A DNA stretch of 64,000 bases from JAZGEG01 sp964346665 (GTDB lineage: Archaea > Aenigmatarchaeota > Aenigmatarchaeia > QMZP01 > QMZT01), in contig CAYFVC010000067.1 of the NCBI GenBank assembly GCA_964346665.1, positions 1-64,000 on the forward strand. The letters are read 5' to 3'. Below, in pieces: positions 1 through 7,984 of this stretch. Both the position numbers and the translations under genes were made by a program. Each line of letters begins with the position of its first letter. Within the stretch, counting starts at the first letter, position 1. The notes beneath the pieces are model-generated. The model saw only the letters and a list, made by a program, of their open reading frames with translations, was not told the DNA's origin and did no database searches.

Positions 1-271
1 CGAAATGCACTCTCGTTCCATCAGGTCTTCTGAATTCCTTTTTCTGCCTGACTATGACGGCTCTCCATACTTGATGTCTAACCTTCTCATTCCCGACGCG
101 TACCTTACAGAAAACAAGGCTGCCCAATCCTGCTTTCGGCTTCATCCTTCTCCTCCCTTTATATCCCCTCACGTTTATTATCTCCAGTATTTTCGCCCCC
201 GAATTGTCCACGCATTTTATCAGGGACTTCGTTCGCAAACCGTACGTCACTTTAGAGGATATAGCCTTCAT
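1..271 (-). CDS. rpl14: Ribosomal protein uL14 (L14), 3' part cut by window edge
   Basis: Large-subunit protein that binds 23S rRNA at the subunit interface. Translating the minus strand from the ATG at 271 gives MKAISSKVTYGLRTKSLI, then the L14 signatures CVDNSGAKILEIINV, RRRMKPKAGLGSLVFCKV and the VWRAVIVRQKKEFRRPDG loop. About 90 residues are present and the C-terminal part lies outside the window. The ATG overlaps the S17 stop codon as ATGA (268-271), so the two are translationally coupled. The identification follows from several conserved L14 blocks and from the usual archaeal order S17-L14. Confidence 0.95.
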   Translation of the reverse strand, partial: MKAISSKVTYGLRTKSLIKCVDNSGAKILEIINVRGYKGRRRMKPKAGLGSLVFCKVRVGNEKVRHQVWRAVIVRQKKEFRRPDGTRVHF

Positions 272-633
272 TCTTTCCCCCTTTCAACATTCACGATAAC
301 GAAATTTTTCGTTTTCGATAAAGGCTTGCATTCAGCTATCACGACGGAATCTCCCTCCTTCGCTTTCATGCATGGAGGGTTGTGGGCAGTAACCCTTGAC
401 TTTCGCCTTTCGTATCTCTGATACTTTCGAACGAATCTATGGTATCCCCACTCCACAATAACCGTGTTGTGCGCCTTTGCAGATTTCACGTTCCCTTTGA
501 AAACCCTTCCTCGAACAGCGAGCTTACCGTGCCAAGCGCATTTCAAGTCTTCACATTCTTCCTTTGGCTGAGCTAAACCCAAACCAATACCCTTCTCCTT
601 CTCTTTCGCTATTTCGGCTTTACCGGTTTTCAT
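268..633 (-). CDS. rps17: Ribosomal protein uS17 (S17)
   Basis: Small-subunit OB-fold protein that binds 16S rRNA early in assembly. The 121 residues include the archaeal S17 core GRVFKGNVKSAKAHNTVIVEW, followed by KYQRYERRKSRVTAHNPPC and GDSVVIAECKPLSKTKNFVIV. A short N-terminal extension is typical of archaeal forms (about 110 residues). A TATA-like box lies about 27 nt upstream of the ATG, so S17 probably starts its own leaderless transcript with L14 even though it sits in the ribosomal cluster. Its stop overlaps the L14 start. Confidence 0.96.
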   Translation of the reverse strand: MKTGKAEIAKEKEKGIGLGLAQPKEECEDLKCAWHGKLAVRGRVFKGNVKSAKAHNTVIVEWGYHRFVRKYQRYERRKSRVTAHNPPCMKAKEGDSVVIAECKPLSKTKNFVIVNVERGKE

Positions 634-652
634 AATAATCCAATTGACAGTC

Positions 653-667
653 TTTATTTAAATATAT
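653..667 (-). promoter_or_regulatory. Internal TATA-type promoter for S17-L14
   Basis: On the minus strand an AATATATTTAAATAA element is centred about 27 nt upstream of the S17 ATG at 633. That is the spacing expected for an archaeal TATA box driving a leaderless mRNA. The roughly 100-bp gap before Rpp29 is the largest gap in the cluster, which fits an internal promoter. Transcription itself is inferred. Confidence 0.55.
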
Positions 668-730
668 TAACAGTTAACTGTTTGGATTATACTAATAGAA
701 ACAAATACTTAAAAGGGTTGCGTATAGGAT

Positions 731-1009
731 TCACCACTTCTTAAACTTTTTCTTTATCCTGTCCTCGGGTCTCCCGACCAAAATTCCCCCCTCAATCCTA
801 ACCTTCTGCCTGTTCAGAACAAAAACAAAAACATTCTGTTCCTTAACCAATTTAACTTCCTTACCGTTTGTTTTCTCAATGACGATGATGTTCCTAGTTT
901 CATCTATAACCTTCCCAGAAATCCCAACATTCTTTCTGTTAGAACTTTCAACTATACTCGCTCGTAATCCTATCAATTCATGGCGTACGAGGTTTTCAGG
1001 AGTTCTCAT
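731..1009 (-). CDS. rnp1: RNase P protein component 1 (Rpp29/Pop4)
   Basis: Protein subunit of archaeal RNase P, which trims the 5' leader of pre-tRNA. The 92 residues form one Sm-like barrel: N-terminal LVRHELIGLRASIVES, then GISGKVIDETRNIIVIE, then a GGILVGRPEDRIKKKFKKW end typical of Rpp29. It lies between SUI1 and S17, its usual place in euryarchaeal-type ribosomal operons. It is directly relevant here because the window's tRNAs are heavily processed. Confidence 0.93.
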   Translation of the reverse strand: MRTPENLVRHELIGLRASIVESSNRKNVGISGKVIDETRNIIVIEKTNGKEVKLVKEQNVFVFVLNRQKVRIEGGILVGRPEDRIKKKFKKW

Positions 1010-1057
1010 AATTAAATATATGACCAGGATTGAATTTATTACCTTGTTTCGCTAGAT

Positions 1058-1363
1058 TCACGAAACCTCAATCTGGTCGCCCGGGAAACCGAGCTTCACA
1101 AGTATTTCCTTTATCTTTCTCCTGTGGTCTCCTTGAAGTTCGATCACACCATTCTTCATCGTCCCGCCGCACGCAAGCCTAGTTTTCAATTCCTTCAAGA
1201 TTCCTTTGTAATCCACGTCCCTGCTCATCCCTTCGATTATAGTCACTCTTTTGCCGAATCTCTTTTTAGTGGAGGAAACCTTTATCTTCACCTCCTCCTT
1301 TGCGATGGTTTCGCATGCGCAGATGTCTTTCGGAAGACCGCAGTTTGGACAAATCTCCGTCAT
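1058..1363 (-). CDS. Translation initiation factor aIF1 (SUI1 family)
   Basis: Factor that checks start-codon selection on the 30S subunit. The 101-residue protein has an N-terminal zinc-type knuckle (CPNCGLPKDICAC, about residues 5-17), then the SUI1 fold with KRFGKRVTIIEGM, the conserved LKTRLACGGTMKNGVIELQGDH block and a final KEILVKLGFP. The Cys knuckle is common in archaeal SUI1 homologues. It lies between L29 and Rpp29 in the operon. Confidence 0.93.
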   Translation of the reverse strand: MTEICPNCGLPKDICACETIAKEEVKIKVSSTKKRFGKRVTIIEGMSRDVDYKGILKELKTRLACGGTMKNGVIELQGDHRRKIKEILVKLGFPGDQIEVS

Positions 1364-1430
1364 CTTTTGATCCCACTCTCCTTTATTTCAAAAATCGAAC
1401 ATCCAGATTTCGTAAAATCTAAAGCCCCTT

Positions 1431-1634
1431 TCATTCTCCCCTTTTCTCACTCTTAATAGTTTTTATCCTGGCAATCGTCCTTCGAATTTCTTTCAGCCTG
1501 CCAGGAGAGGTTACACTTGCCCCTATATGCACGTTGGCTTTTTCCTTAGAAAGTTCCAAATTGAGTTCTTTCGTTTGCTTTTCGAGTTCCTTTTCATCCA
1601 TCTTTCTCAATTCTTTCATTCTCAATATCGCCAT
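1431..1634 (-). CDS. rpl29: Ribosomal protein uL29 (L29)
   Basis: Small helical large-subunit protein near the peptide exit tunnel. About 67 residues: MAILRMKELRKMDEKELEKQ, then LNLELSKEKANVHIGAS and a C-terminal RRTIARIKTIKSE helix, the L29 pattern of two long helices. I use the ATG at 1634; an in-frame TTG at 1637 is possible but less likely. It follows S3 by about 9 nt. Confidence 0.94.
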   Translation of the reverse strand: MAILRMKELRKMDEKELEKQTKELNLELSKEKANVHIGASVTSPGRLKEIRRTIARIKTIKSEKRGE

Positions 1635-1643
1635 CAAAACAAC

Positions 1644-2270
1644 CTATTTCTTTTTATTTTTGGATTTCTCCTTTTTATCCTTTTCCTTTTCCAAGTCCTC
1701 CGCTATCAGGGGCATGGATTTCATTATCCTGACCTGAACGCCTATTTTCCCTGGCTTCGTGTCAGCCTCATCGAATCCGTAGTCAACCAGCTCTTTCGCA
1801 GGCTGGCCGCAGTGTTTCAGATACCCATATGTGAATTTCCCTCTCCTCCCTTTCGAGCCTCCGAGCTTCCCGGAGATAATGATCTCCGTTCCTATCGCCC
1901 CAGCATCCATCACCCTTTTCAACATTATGTTCCCGATCTTTTTGTAGTTGTACCCTCTTTTTAACGCTGATGTTATCTTTTTCGCAACGATTTTTGCATC
2001 CAAGTCGGGGTTTTCGATTGATTTGACATCAACTTGAGGATTTTCGAGTTTGAATTTCTCCTTAAGACTGTCAGTCATCTCATTTATCTTCCTTCCACCC
2101 GCGCCTATTATCCTTCCGGGTCTGTCTGTGTGTATTATGATCTTAACGCCCAAAGGCGTTCTTTCGAGCTCGATTTTCGAATAGCTTTCCTCAGGGAAAT
2201 AACCCCTTATGAATTCCTCTATCTTTGTCTTCCTTATTGCGTAGTCCACGAAAAAGCTTTTTATCAACAT
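1644..2270 (-). CDS. rps3: Ribosomal protein uS3 (S3)
   Basis: Small-subunit protein at the mRNA entry site. It begins MLIKSFFVDYAIRKTKIEEFI, which aligns with the usual S3 start. A type-2 KH domain carries the RIIGAGGRKINEM GxxG motif, and the S3 C-terminal domain reads AIGTEIIISGKLGGSKGRRG, then GYLKHCGQPA and a Lys-rich tail. A GTG at 2279 overlapping the L22 stop would add three residues; ATG 2270 is preferred by homology. Length about 208 residues, within the archaeal range. Confidence 0.95.
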   Translation of the reverse strand: MLIKSFFVDYAIRKTKIEEFIRGYFPEESYSKIELERTPLGVKIIIHTDRPGRIIGAGGRKINEMTDSLKEKFKLENPQVDVKSIENPDLDAKIVAKKITSALKRGYNYKKIGNIMLKRVMDAGAIGTEIIISGKLGGSKGRRGKFTYGYLKHCGQPAKELVDYGFDEADTKPGKIGVQVRIMKSMPLIAEDLEKEKDKKEKSKNKKK

Positions 2271-2275
2271 CAAAA

Positions 2276-2659
2276 TCACTTTTGCTGTAAAACAACCTGT
2301 ATGTTCGTCATCTTCCTCCTTGTCCTCCTCATTTTCAACCTTCTGGGTCTCATGAAAGTAAAGCCCTTGTGAGCGGAAGCAAATATCACCAACCTGCTCG
2401 TGTCCAAGCCCTTGAATTCCGCGTTCGCTTCCGCGGATTTTATAACATTCAATATTCCCTTACAAGAGTTCGTATAATACTTCCCCTCCAGGCTCCTTTT
2501 CTGATTAATCAGATCTTCCAAAAGTCTTTTGCCCTTTGTAAGATTCTTTCCGCTTATCATTCTGCAAACAACGGTTGAGCTCTTAGTGGATATTCTTAAT
2601 GCTCTACCATACGCCATAGCTGACTTCTTCGGATTAAGGTTAAGCGCGTAGTTTGTCAT
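2276..2659 (-). CDS. rpl22: Ribosomal protein uL22 (L22)
   Basis: Large-subunit protein lining the exit tunnel. The 127 residues show AMAYGRALRISTKSSTVVCRMI, the central GKRLLEDLINQKRSLEG helix, and the C-terminal KSAEANAEFKGLDTSRL with a MRPRRLKMRRTRRK beta-hairpin end. It is shorter than the roughly 150-residue archaeal norm. It sits between S19 and S3 with almost no spacing. Confidence 0.93.
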   Translation of the reverse strand: MTNYALNLNPKKSAMAYGRALRISTKSSTVVCRMISGKNLTKGKRLLEDLINQKRSLEGKYYTNSCKGILNVIKSAEANAEFKGLDTSRLVIFASAHKGFTFMRPRRLKMRRTRRKMTNIQVVLQQK

Positions 2660-2663
2660 AACA

Positions 2664-3056
2664 TCACTTCAACGGGACGAATTTAGAAGACCTTGTTGCC
2701 CCGAAACCAGGGGCTGAATGCTTCACGCCCTTTCTCGTCATCACGAATTCCCCCAGCCTGTATCCGAGCATTTCAGGTTTGATCTCAAAGGAAACGTATT
2801 CCTTTCCGTTGTGAACCCCTATCTTAACTCCAACCATTTCAGGGAGTATTATCATCTCCCTACACCTTGTCCTGTGGAATTTCTTGGGGTCTTTCCTTAC
2901 CTTTTCGAGCAACTTTTTCTGTCTTTCGGTCAGCCCGCGTTTCAACGCTCTCCTCTGCCTGGATTTCAAGAGAAGGCTGAATTCCTCCAAATTCATTTCC
3001 TTTACTTCTTCCAAAGATTTTCCTCGGAATGCGAATTTCGCCATATATATCACCAT
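2664..3056 (-). CDS. rps19: Ribosomal protein uS19 (S19)
   Basis: Head protein of the small subunit. Features include FAFRGKSLEEVKEMNLEEF, then LTERQKKLLEKVRKD, then the diagnostic RTRCREMIILPEMVGVKIGV and GYRLGEFVMTRKGVKHSAPG. The ATG at 3056 overlaps the L2 stop (TGATG). A second in-frame ATG at 3044 (MAKFAFRGK) is an equally good start. About 130 residues. Confidence 0.94.
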   Translation of the reverse strand: MVIYMAKFAFRGKSLEEVKEMNLEEFSLLLKSRQRRALKRGLTERQKKLLEKVRKDPKKFHRTRCREMIILPEMVGVKIGVHNGKEYVSFEIKPEMLGYRLGEFVMTRKGVKHSAPGFGATRSSKFVPLK

Positions 3057-3727
3057 CACGTTTTCCCTTTCTTCTTCCCTGTCCTCCTAGCTCCCCATGA
3101 CCCAACCTTCGCTCCAGGAGGAGCGTGTTTGCTCACGGTCATGGGCTTACCAGGTTTTGTAGGACCTCCGAATGGGTGGTCGATCGCGTTCATAGCAACG
3201 CCCGAGGTCCTGGGGTAAAGTTTCCCCTTCTTATGCATAACAATCCATTTCTTTCCCGCCTTAACAAATGGTTTCTCCCTGAACCCCTCTCCTGCAGGCA
3301 TTCCCAAGCTTGCCCTGCATTCGGGATTCAAATCCTTTGTCTTCTTCGAAGGTAGTTGTATAACACATTTCCCTTTTGTTTTGGAAACAAGTATCGCGAA
3401 TGAGCCAGGGGCATTGCATAACCTCGGGCCTGAATTCGGGAATGTTTCGATTCCGAAGATTTGGGCTCCAACAGGGATTTTCGAAAGCGGTGAAACGAAA
3501 TCCGCCCTGTCCCCCACTTTCAATCCTTTGGGAGCTATAAGGTAGTCTTGCGAACCATCCGAATACCTGACCCTTGCAGCAGGCGAATTCCTTCCTGAAT
3601 CGTTTATGATATCTATAACTTCACCATCCATGTTCTTGTAAGTGATTTCGATCGTTTTCCCCCTTTTCGGGACTCTGTAAGTGGGAGAACCTCTTCCTCT
3701 CCTTTGCGAAATTATCCTCTTTCCCAT
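3056..3727 (-). CDS. rpl2: Ribosomal protein uL2 (L2)
   Basis: Core large-subunit protein needed for subunit joining and peptidyl-transferase structure. The 223 residues start MGKRIISQRRGRGSPTYRVP and include GRNSPAARVRYSDGSQDYLIAP, then GPRLCNAPGSFAILVSK, then GVAMNAIDHPFGG, the conserved peptidyl-transferase-proximal His region. It is slightly shorter than the roughly 240-residue archaeal average. It lies between L23 and S19, in normal order. Confidence 0.96.
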   Translation of the reverse strand: MGKRIISQRRGRGSPTYRVPKRGKTIEITYKNMDGEVIDIINDSGRNSPAARVRYSDGSQDYLIAPKGLKVGDRADFVSPLSKIPVGAQIFGIETFPNSGPRLCNAPGSFAILVSKTKGKCVIQLPSKKTKDLNPECRASLGMPAGEGFREKPFVKAGKKWIVMHKKGKLYPRTSGVAMNAIDHPFGGPTKPGKPMTVSKHAPPGAKVGSWGARRTGKKKGKT

Positions 3728-3728
3728 A

Positions 3729-4046
3729 TTATATCATCCCCAATTTCGAAGCGATGTCAGCGGCTGAAAAATCCGGATGTATTTTTACGAACGCCTTTTT
3801 TTGACCACGTGTCGTTATCTCCGTTCGCACCCATTCAACTTTCACTTCAAACTCCTTCTCAACAGCCCCCTTTATTTCATCCTTATCCGCCTTTTTATCA
3901 ACTATGAACACCAGTTTATTCTCGAGTTCAACCATGTTCATTGATTTTTCAGTTAAATGGGGATACACAAGGATATCCCATGCGTTTTTCCCACCTTTCA
4001 CTTCTTCTTCAACGAGCTTGTCTTTACTTTCCTTTTTCTCTGCCAT
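3729..4046 (-). CDS. rpl23: Ribosomal protein uL23 (L23)
   Basis: Exit-tunnel protein and docking site for SRP and nascent-chain factors. A charged N-terminal extension (about 20 residues) precedes DILVYPHLTEKSMNMVELENKL, then KKADKDEIKGAVEKEFEVKV and a GQKKAFVKIHPDFSAADIASKLG end. Its 5' end overlaps the L4 3' end by 23 nt, so translation is probably coupled. Confidence 0.95.
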   Translation of the reverse strand: MAEKKESKDKLVEEEVKGGKNAWDILVYPHLTEKSMNMVELENKLVFIVDKKADKDEIKGAVEKEFEVKVEWVRTEITTRGQKKAFVKIHPDFSAADIASKLGMI

Positions 4047-4836
4047 TTAAATCCATCTCCTTTATAGCTGACTTCGTGAATATCGCGAATCTCCCCGGAT
4101 GCGTTCCGGGCGCTAACAAACTCACGTCCAATTCCTTCACTAGGGAAACATCAATTCCAGGCACGTTCTCCAAAGCTCTACGAACGCCCTCGTCCTTTTC
4201 TATTACCACCAAAGGACCCCTCTTAGTTCGGTATCTCCTCCCCCTTACCTTCCCTTTACCTGACCTCACCTTCTTCTTTTCACATCTTTTCATTTCCTCT
4301 CCCAAGCCAAATTTCTCAAGTATTTTAATCACTTCTGAGGTCTTGTTGATTTTCTGGAACCCATCCTCGAGCACGATGGGGACGTGCTTCGCCTTCGAAA
4401 TCCTATGACCCCTTTTCAGAACCATATCCTTGTCAAGGGTCGCAGCCAACGCGGATTTCAAGGCCTTCATTCGTTCCTTCTTGTTTATTTTCAAAGTCCA
4501 TTTCTTCCAGGACTTTGGGGGGTGCGCCTTCCTTCCTTTCACAGCTTGAGGAACAACCCTTGCGGTCAGATTGAGAAAACCATGACCATGAATCCTTCTC
4601 ATACGGGCGAGCTCCCTGTTCATCTGCGAGTCCCTTCGACTCCTTCTCCCGTGGTAATGAGCGGAGCTCCTGTGACCCGCTAAAGGATCGCTTCCGTATA
4701 CCTGCCTCAGTTTGCTGACCTCCGCAAGCACCGCCCTTTGTATGAGATCTTTTCGAACTTTTTCCATGAAAGCTTGGGGTAAGGAAATCCTTCCCTTCTC
4801 CTTCCCGTTCAAATCGAATACAGGCAACGTATGCAT
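4024..4836 (-). CDS. rpl4: Ribosomal protein uL4 (L4)
   Basis: Large-subunit protein whose loop reaches the exit tunnel. It opens MHTLPVFDLNGKEKGRISLP and contains the L4 signature VYGSDPLAGHRSSAHYHGRR, then GHGFLNLTARVVPQAVKGRKAHPPK. I choose ATG 4836, which has a GAGGT Shine-Dalgarno about 9 nt upstream; the longer frame to a TTG at 4851 is less likely. L4 is the first gene of this cluster. L3, usually just upstream in archaea, is absent here. Confidence 0.94.
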   Translation of the reverse strand: MHTLPVFDLNGKEKGRISLPQAFMEKVRKDLIQRAVLAEVSKLRQVYGSDPLAGHRSSAHYHGRRSRRDSQMNRELARMRRIHGHGFLNLTARVVPQAVKGRKAHPPKSWKKWTLKINKKERMKALKSALAATLDKDMVLKRGHRISKAKHVPIVLEDGFQKINKTSEVIKILEKFGLGEEMKRCEKKKVRSGKGKVRGRRYRTKRGPLVVIEKDEGVRRALENVPGIDVSLVKELDVSLLAPGTHPGRFAIFTKSAIKEMDLNGREKGK

Positions 4837-4854
4837 ACACAAACCTCGCAAATG

Positions 4855-4890
4855 ACAATATTTATGTTAGGTTAATTTATAAATATATAT
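4855..4890. promoter_or_regulatory. Divergent promoter region, ribosomal cluster / small membrane protein
   Basis: A nearly symmetrical TTTATAAA box (about 4876-4883) lies 40-45 nt upstream of the L4 ATG, giving the ribosomal operon a short leader with a GAGGT SD. An ATATTTAT element (about 4857-4864) is about 30 nt upstream of the plus-strand ATG at 4891 and would make that mRNA leaderless. Both assignments rest on motif and spacing only. Confidence 0.5.
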
Positions 4891-5118
4891 ATGGCAATCA
4901 AAAGAGACGAGGTCCACCCGGTTGAGATCAACAAAAAGCTGACCTTGATAATTTCTTTAGTATTTCTGATAGCAGTCCTTTTGCTGATCTACCTGATCAC
5001 TTACTCATTCGTTAATCTCGACCCGTTCATAACCCTCATACTGGTAATAGTTCTGATGATAGTTGTTGTGGTGGGGATATTCGCACTGGACGTCTCAACA
5101 TTCAGGGAAGTTCACTAA
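4891..5118 (+). CDS. Small two-helix membrane protein, unknown function
   Basis: Seventy-five residues. After a charged N-terminus (MAIKRDEVHPVEINKKL) come two hydrophobic stretches, about residues 17-38 and 46-67, very rich in Ile, Leu and Val, with a short acidic/basic end (STFREVH). No enzymatic motif is visible. It is transcribed away from the ribosomal cluster and ends 4 nt before the convergent diphthine synthase gene. I do not recognise the family. Confidence 0.7.
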   Translation: MAIKRDEVHPVEINKKLTLIISLVFLIAVLLLIYLITYSFVNLDPFITLILVIVLMIVVVVGIFALDVSTFREVH

Positions 5119-5122
5119 TTCC

Positions 5123-5848
5123 CTATTCCAACATCTCCAGAAATTCTTTCTCCATGAAATGGAGCTTTCCAGGGATTACAATCACAGCCGGGGGAGATAA
5201 ATCCATCCCGATCAAATCCTCTACCTTTCCGTAAACGATCCTTTCGTGATCTGATCCGAGTTTCGAACAAAGGACAGCATGTTTCAAGATTTTATTCTTC
5301 TTTCTCCTCTCCATACCCTTCAGGATTTCGAGCGCTTCTTTCGTCCCCATTTCCCTGTCGAGAAGGAGCAAGGTGTGCAAACCTTTCGAAAGGTTTTCCT
5401 TGATTACATCGTAAAACCCTAGACTTTTGTAACCCTTTCTCGGGGTTATTATAGTCGCGGTTCTCCCGAATTTGTATATCTGTAATCCTGTCCTAGCAAT
5501 GGTAGTGTATATCGAAGAGGAATGAACGATTTCTATGGGTATGTTCGCTTTCTTTGCGTCAATAATCAAATGAATATGCGTGGTCGCCACAAGCGGATCG
5601 CCCGGGACGAGGAGAACGATATCTTTCGACCTCGCCTCCTTCAGGATTTTGTCCGATCCCTCCTCCACATCTTTCCTCTCGAGGACTTTTACCTTCTTAC
5701 TGATCAGTTTCTCCAGGTTTTTCAAATCCCCTCCCCAGTATGCCGTGTACAATTCGCAGTAAACAGAATCCGATTGCTTGCAAACTTCGATGCCGCGGAG
5801 CGAGATGTCCTTCTCGTTCCACACTCCTAGTCCGACAAGGTAGAACAT
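5123..5848 (-). CDS. dphB: Diphthine synthase (diphthamide biosynthesis)
   Basis: SAM-dependent methyltransferase that trimethylates the modified His of EF-2 on the way to diphthamide. The 241 residues have the tetrapyrrole-methylase-type fold: MFYLVGLGVWNEKDISLRGI, then DIVLLVPGDPLVATTHIHL (the cofactor GDP loop), then HSSSIYTTIARTGLQIYKFGR, characteristic of Dph5. Archaea and eukaryotes share this enzyme, which supports the archaeal assignment. An AT-rich TTTAAAT promoter lies just upstream. Confidence 0.95.
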   Translation of the reverse strand: MFYLVGLGVWNEKDISLRGIEVCKQSDSVYCELYTAYWGGDLKNLEKLISKKVKVLERKDVEEGSDKILKEARSKDIVLLVPGDPLVATTHIHLIIDAKKANIPIEIVHSSSIYTTIARTGLQIYKFGRTATIITPRKGYKSLGFYDVIKENLSKGLHTLLLLDREMGTKEALEILKGMERRKKNKILKHAVLCSKLGSDHERIVYGKVEDLIGMDLSPPAVIVIPGKLHFMEKEFLEMLE

Positions 5849-5931
5849 AAGTAGATTTTCGTTAAAGATTTAAATAATATTTATTACGAAGAGTTACAAA
5901 ATTTAATATGGGTTAAATATGGAGTGGTGTT

Positions 5932-6942
5932 ATGCTCAAAGTCGCGATTAATGGTTTTGGAAGGATAGGTAGGAATTTTCTGAGGGCTTCCCTTGGAAAC
6001 AAGGATTTCAAGGTGGTAGCTGTCAACGATATAGCGGATGCGAAAACCATGGCTCACCTATTCAAATATGATTCCGTTTACGGTAGGTTTAAAGGAAGGA
6101 TCAAGGCCGGCGAAAATTTCATTTCTGTAAACGGAAATAAGATCATAATGTTCTCGGAGAAGGATCCCTCAAATCTTCCATGGGGGAAGATCGGTATCGA
6201 TATAGTGATAGAATCCACGGGAATATTCCGAAGGAGGGAACAGGCAGAATTACATCTGAAGGCAGGAGCGAAGAAGGTCGTGCTTTCCGCTCCCCCCAAA
6301 GGAGACAAACCCGTCAAACAGATAGTTCTTGGTGTTAATGAAAACACATACGATCCGAAAAAGGACGATATTATCTCGAACGCCTCCTGCACGACGAACT
6401 GTCTCGCTCCGGTGGCGAAGGTACTTGATTCCAAATTCGGGATAGTGAAGGGTTTCATGACGACAATCCACGCCTACACTTCGGACCAGAGGTTACTTGA
6501 CGCTCCCCATAAGGATTGGAGGAGGGGGAGATCCGCAGCGATGTCAATCGTTCCAACAAGCACCGGAGCTGCCAAAGCCCTCGGAGAGGTCATGCCTAAC
6601 TTGAAAGGAAAGATAACCGGTTCTGCCATGCGCGTACCGGTTGCTGACGGTTCCATCGTGGACTTGGTCGTGGAACTGCGGAGGAAAGCAAGCGTGGACG
6701 AAATAAACAGGGCTTTCAAGAAGGCAGCAGAAGGGAAAATGAAGGGTATACTTCAGTACTTCGAAGAACCGATAGTTTCTTTTGACATAATAGGAAACCC
6801 GCATTCAGCGATATTCGATTCCCTGCTCACGAATATAGAGGGCGATTTAATAGAAGTATTTGCCTGGTATGATAATGAATGGGGGTACAGCAAACGGATG
6901 GTCGATCTTTTAAGTTTTGTTAAAAAGAAATGGAGAAAATAA
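5932..6942 (+). CDS. gap: Glyceraldehyde-3-phosphate dehydrogenase, bacterial type I
   Basis: NAD(P)-dependent oxidation of glyceraldehyde-3-phosphate, or the reverse in gluconeogenesis. The 336 residues have the Rossmann motif NGFGRIGR (7-14), Asp33 after the second strand, the catalytic SNASCTTNCLAP block (Cys153) and the base in TTIHAYTSDQ (His180), ending WYDNEWGYSKRMVDL. These are signatures of the bacterial/eukaryotic GapA class, not of the archaeal type II enzyme. A GGAGTGG sequence lies just upstream of the ATG. The next gene uses a 3-phosphoglycerate-type acceptor, so a metabolic link is plausible. Confidence 0.96.
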   Translation: MLKVAINGFGRIGRNFLRASLGNKDFKVVAVNDIADAKTMAHLFKYDSVYGRFKGRIKAGENFISVNGNKIIMFSEKDPSNLPWGKIGIDIVIESTGIFRRREQAELHLKAGAKKVVLSAPPKGDKPVKQIVLGVNENTYDPKKDDIISNASCTTNCLAPVAKVLDSKFGIVKGFMTTIHAYTSDQRLLDAPHKDWRRGRSAAMSIVPTSTGAAKALGEVMPNLKGKITGSAMRVPVADGSIVDLVVELRRKASVDEINRAFKKAAEGKMKGILQYFEEPIVSFDIIGNPHSAIFDSLLTNIEGDLIEVFAWYDNEWGYSKRMVDLLSFVKKKWRK

Positions 6943-6991
6943 GCTTTTCGTAATAAACTTTTTATAACAACTAACGAAATTTTAATAACTT

Positions 6992-7984
6992 ATGAAAGTA
7001 GAAGAATGGTTCGTTAAAAACAGGTTCAAATACAAGAGTTTTTCCCACATCAAAAGATTGGTTAAATTTAAAAATAAGCAAAAAGAGACGATAAGCGTTC
7101 TAATTCCCACTTTAAACGAGGAAAAGACAATAGGAAGGGTGGTGAGGATCCTAAAATCCGGTTTGATGGACAGACACGGGCTCATCGATGAGATAATAGT
7201 TATTGATTCTCACAGCACGGACAAAACTAGAGAAATAGCGGAAGAAGCAGGAGCGACAGTTTACATTGACAGCCAAATTTTGAAAAAACGGGGAAATTGG
7301 AGGGGCAAGGGAGAAGCCCTTTGGAAGGGATTGTACATTTCGAACGGTAGTATTGTATGCTGGGTCGATGCCGACATAAGAAACATTCATTCGAGGTTTG
7401 TTTACGGCCTTGTAGGACCCTTGCTCACCCATCCGAAAATAAGATTTGTCAAACCGTACTACAAGAGACCGTTAAAGGTAGGGGACAAACTCCAGCCCCT
7501 GGGGGGCGGGAGGGTCACCGAACTCCTGATAAGACCAATGCTCAACATGTATTTCCCGAGACTTTCCGGTTTTACACAACCGCTTAGCGGAGAGGCTGCC
7601 GCAAGGAGGACAGCCTTGGAAAAAATACCGTATTTCACAGGATACGGTGTTGAGACAGGTATGATGATAGATACCGTGAAAAAGTTCGGCCTTAATTCAA
7701 TAGCCCAGGTAGATCTGGTAAGGAGGGTGCACAGAAATCAGGAGTTGTCTGGTCTCAGCAACATGGCCTTCGGAATTTTACAGGTTCTAGTTAAGAGAGC
7801 CAACACTTTGGGTAAGCTGATACTTGTTAAAAAGATAAAAAACAAATATAGGATTATAGAGAGGCGTGATGGTGAGTATCACCTGAAACACAAAATAATA
7901 ACCGAAAGGGAAAGGCCGCCAATGATCACCCTGCAAGAATACAGAAAAAAGTTTAAAAAATATCCAAAGTGGCTTTACGTATGA
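6992..7984 (+). CDS. Glucosyl-3-phosphoglycerate synthase-like glycosyltransferase (GT81 type)
   Basis: Probable transfer of a hexose from an NDP-sugar to 3-phosphoglycerate. The 330-residue protein has a GT-A fold: ISVLIPTLNEEKTIGRVV, then EIIVIDSHSTDKT, a RGKGEALWKG step, the metal-binding WVDADI, then the GT81-like TQPLSGEAAARR and GYGVETGMMID. The downstream phosphatase overlaps its stop by 4 nt (ATGA), so sugar transfer and dephosphorylation are genetically coupled. Sugar (glucose or mannose) and acceptor are inferred from family and context. Confidence 0.82.
   Translation: MKVEEWFVKNRFKYKSFSHIKRLVKFKNKQKETISVLIPTLNEEKTIGRVVRILKSGLMDRHGLIDEIIVIDSHSTDKTREIAEEAGATVYIDSQILKKRGNWRGKGEALWKGLYISNGSIVCWVDADIRNIHSRFVYGLVGPLLTHPKIRFVKPYYKRPLKVGDKLQPLGGGRVTELLIRPMLNMYFPRLSGFTQPLSGEAAARRTALEKIPYFTGYGVETGMMIDTVKKFGLNSIAQVDLVRRVHRNQELSGLSNMAFGILQVLVKRANTLGKLILVKKIKNKYRIIERRDGEYHLKHKIITERERPPMITLQEYRKKFKKYPKWLYV

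Noticed and set aside
5..421. Plus-strand open frame of 138 codons over the L14/S17 region
   Set aside because: It is the antisense shadow of uL14 and uS17, both of which match strongly conserved families on the minus strand.
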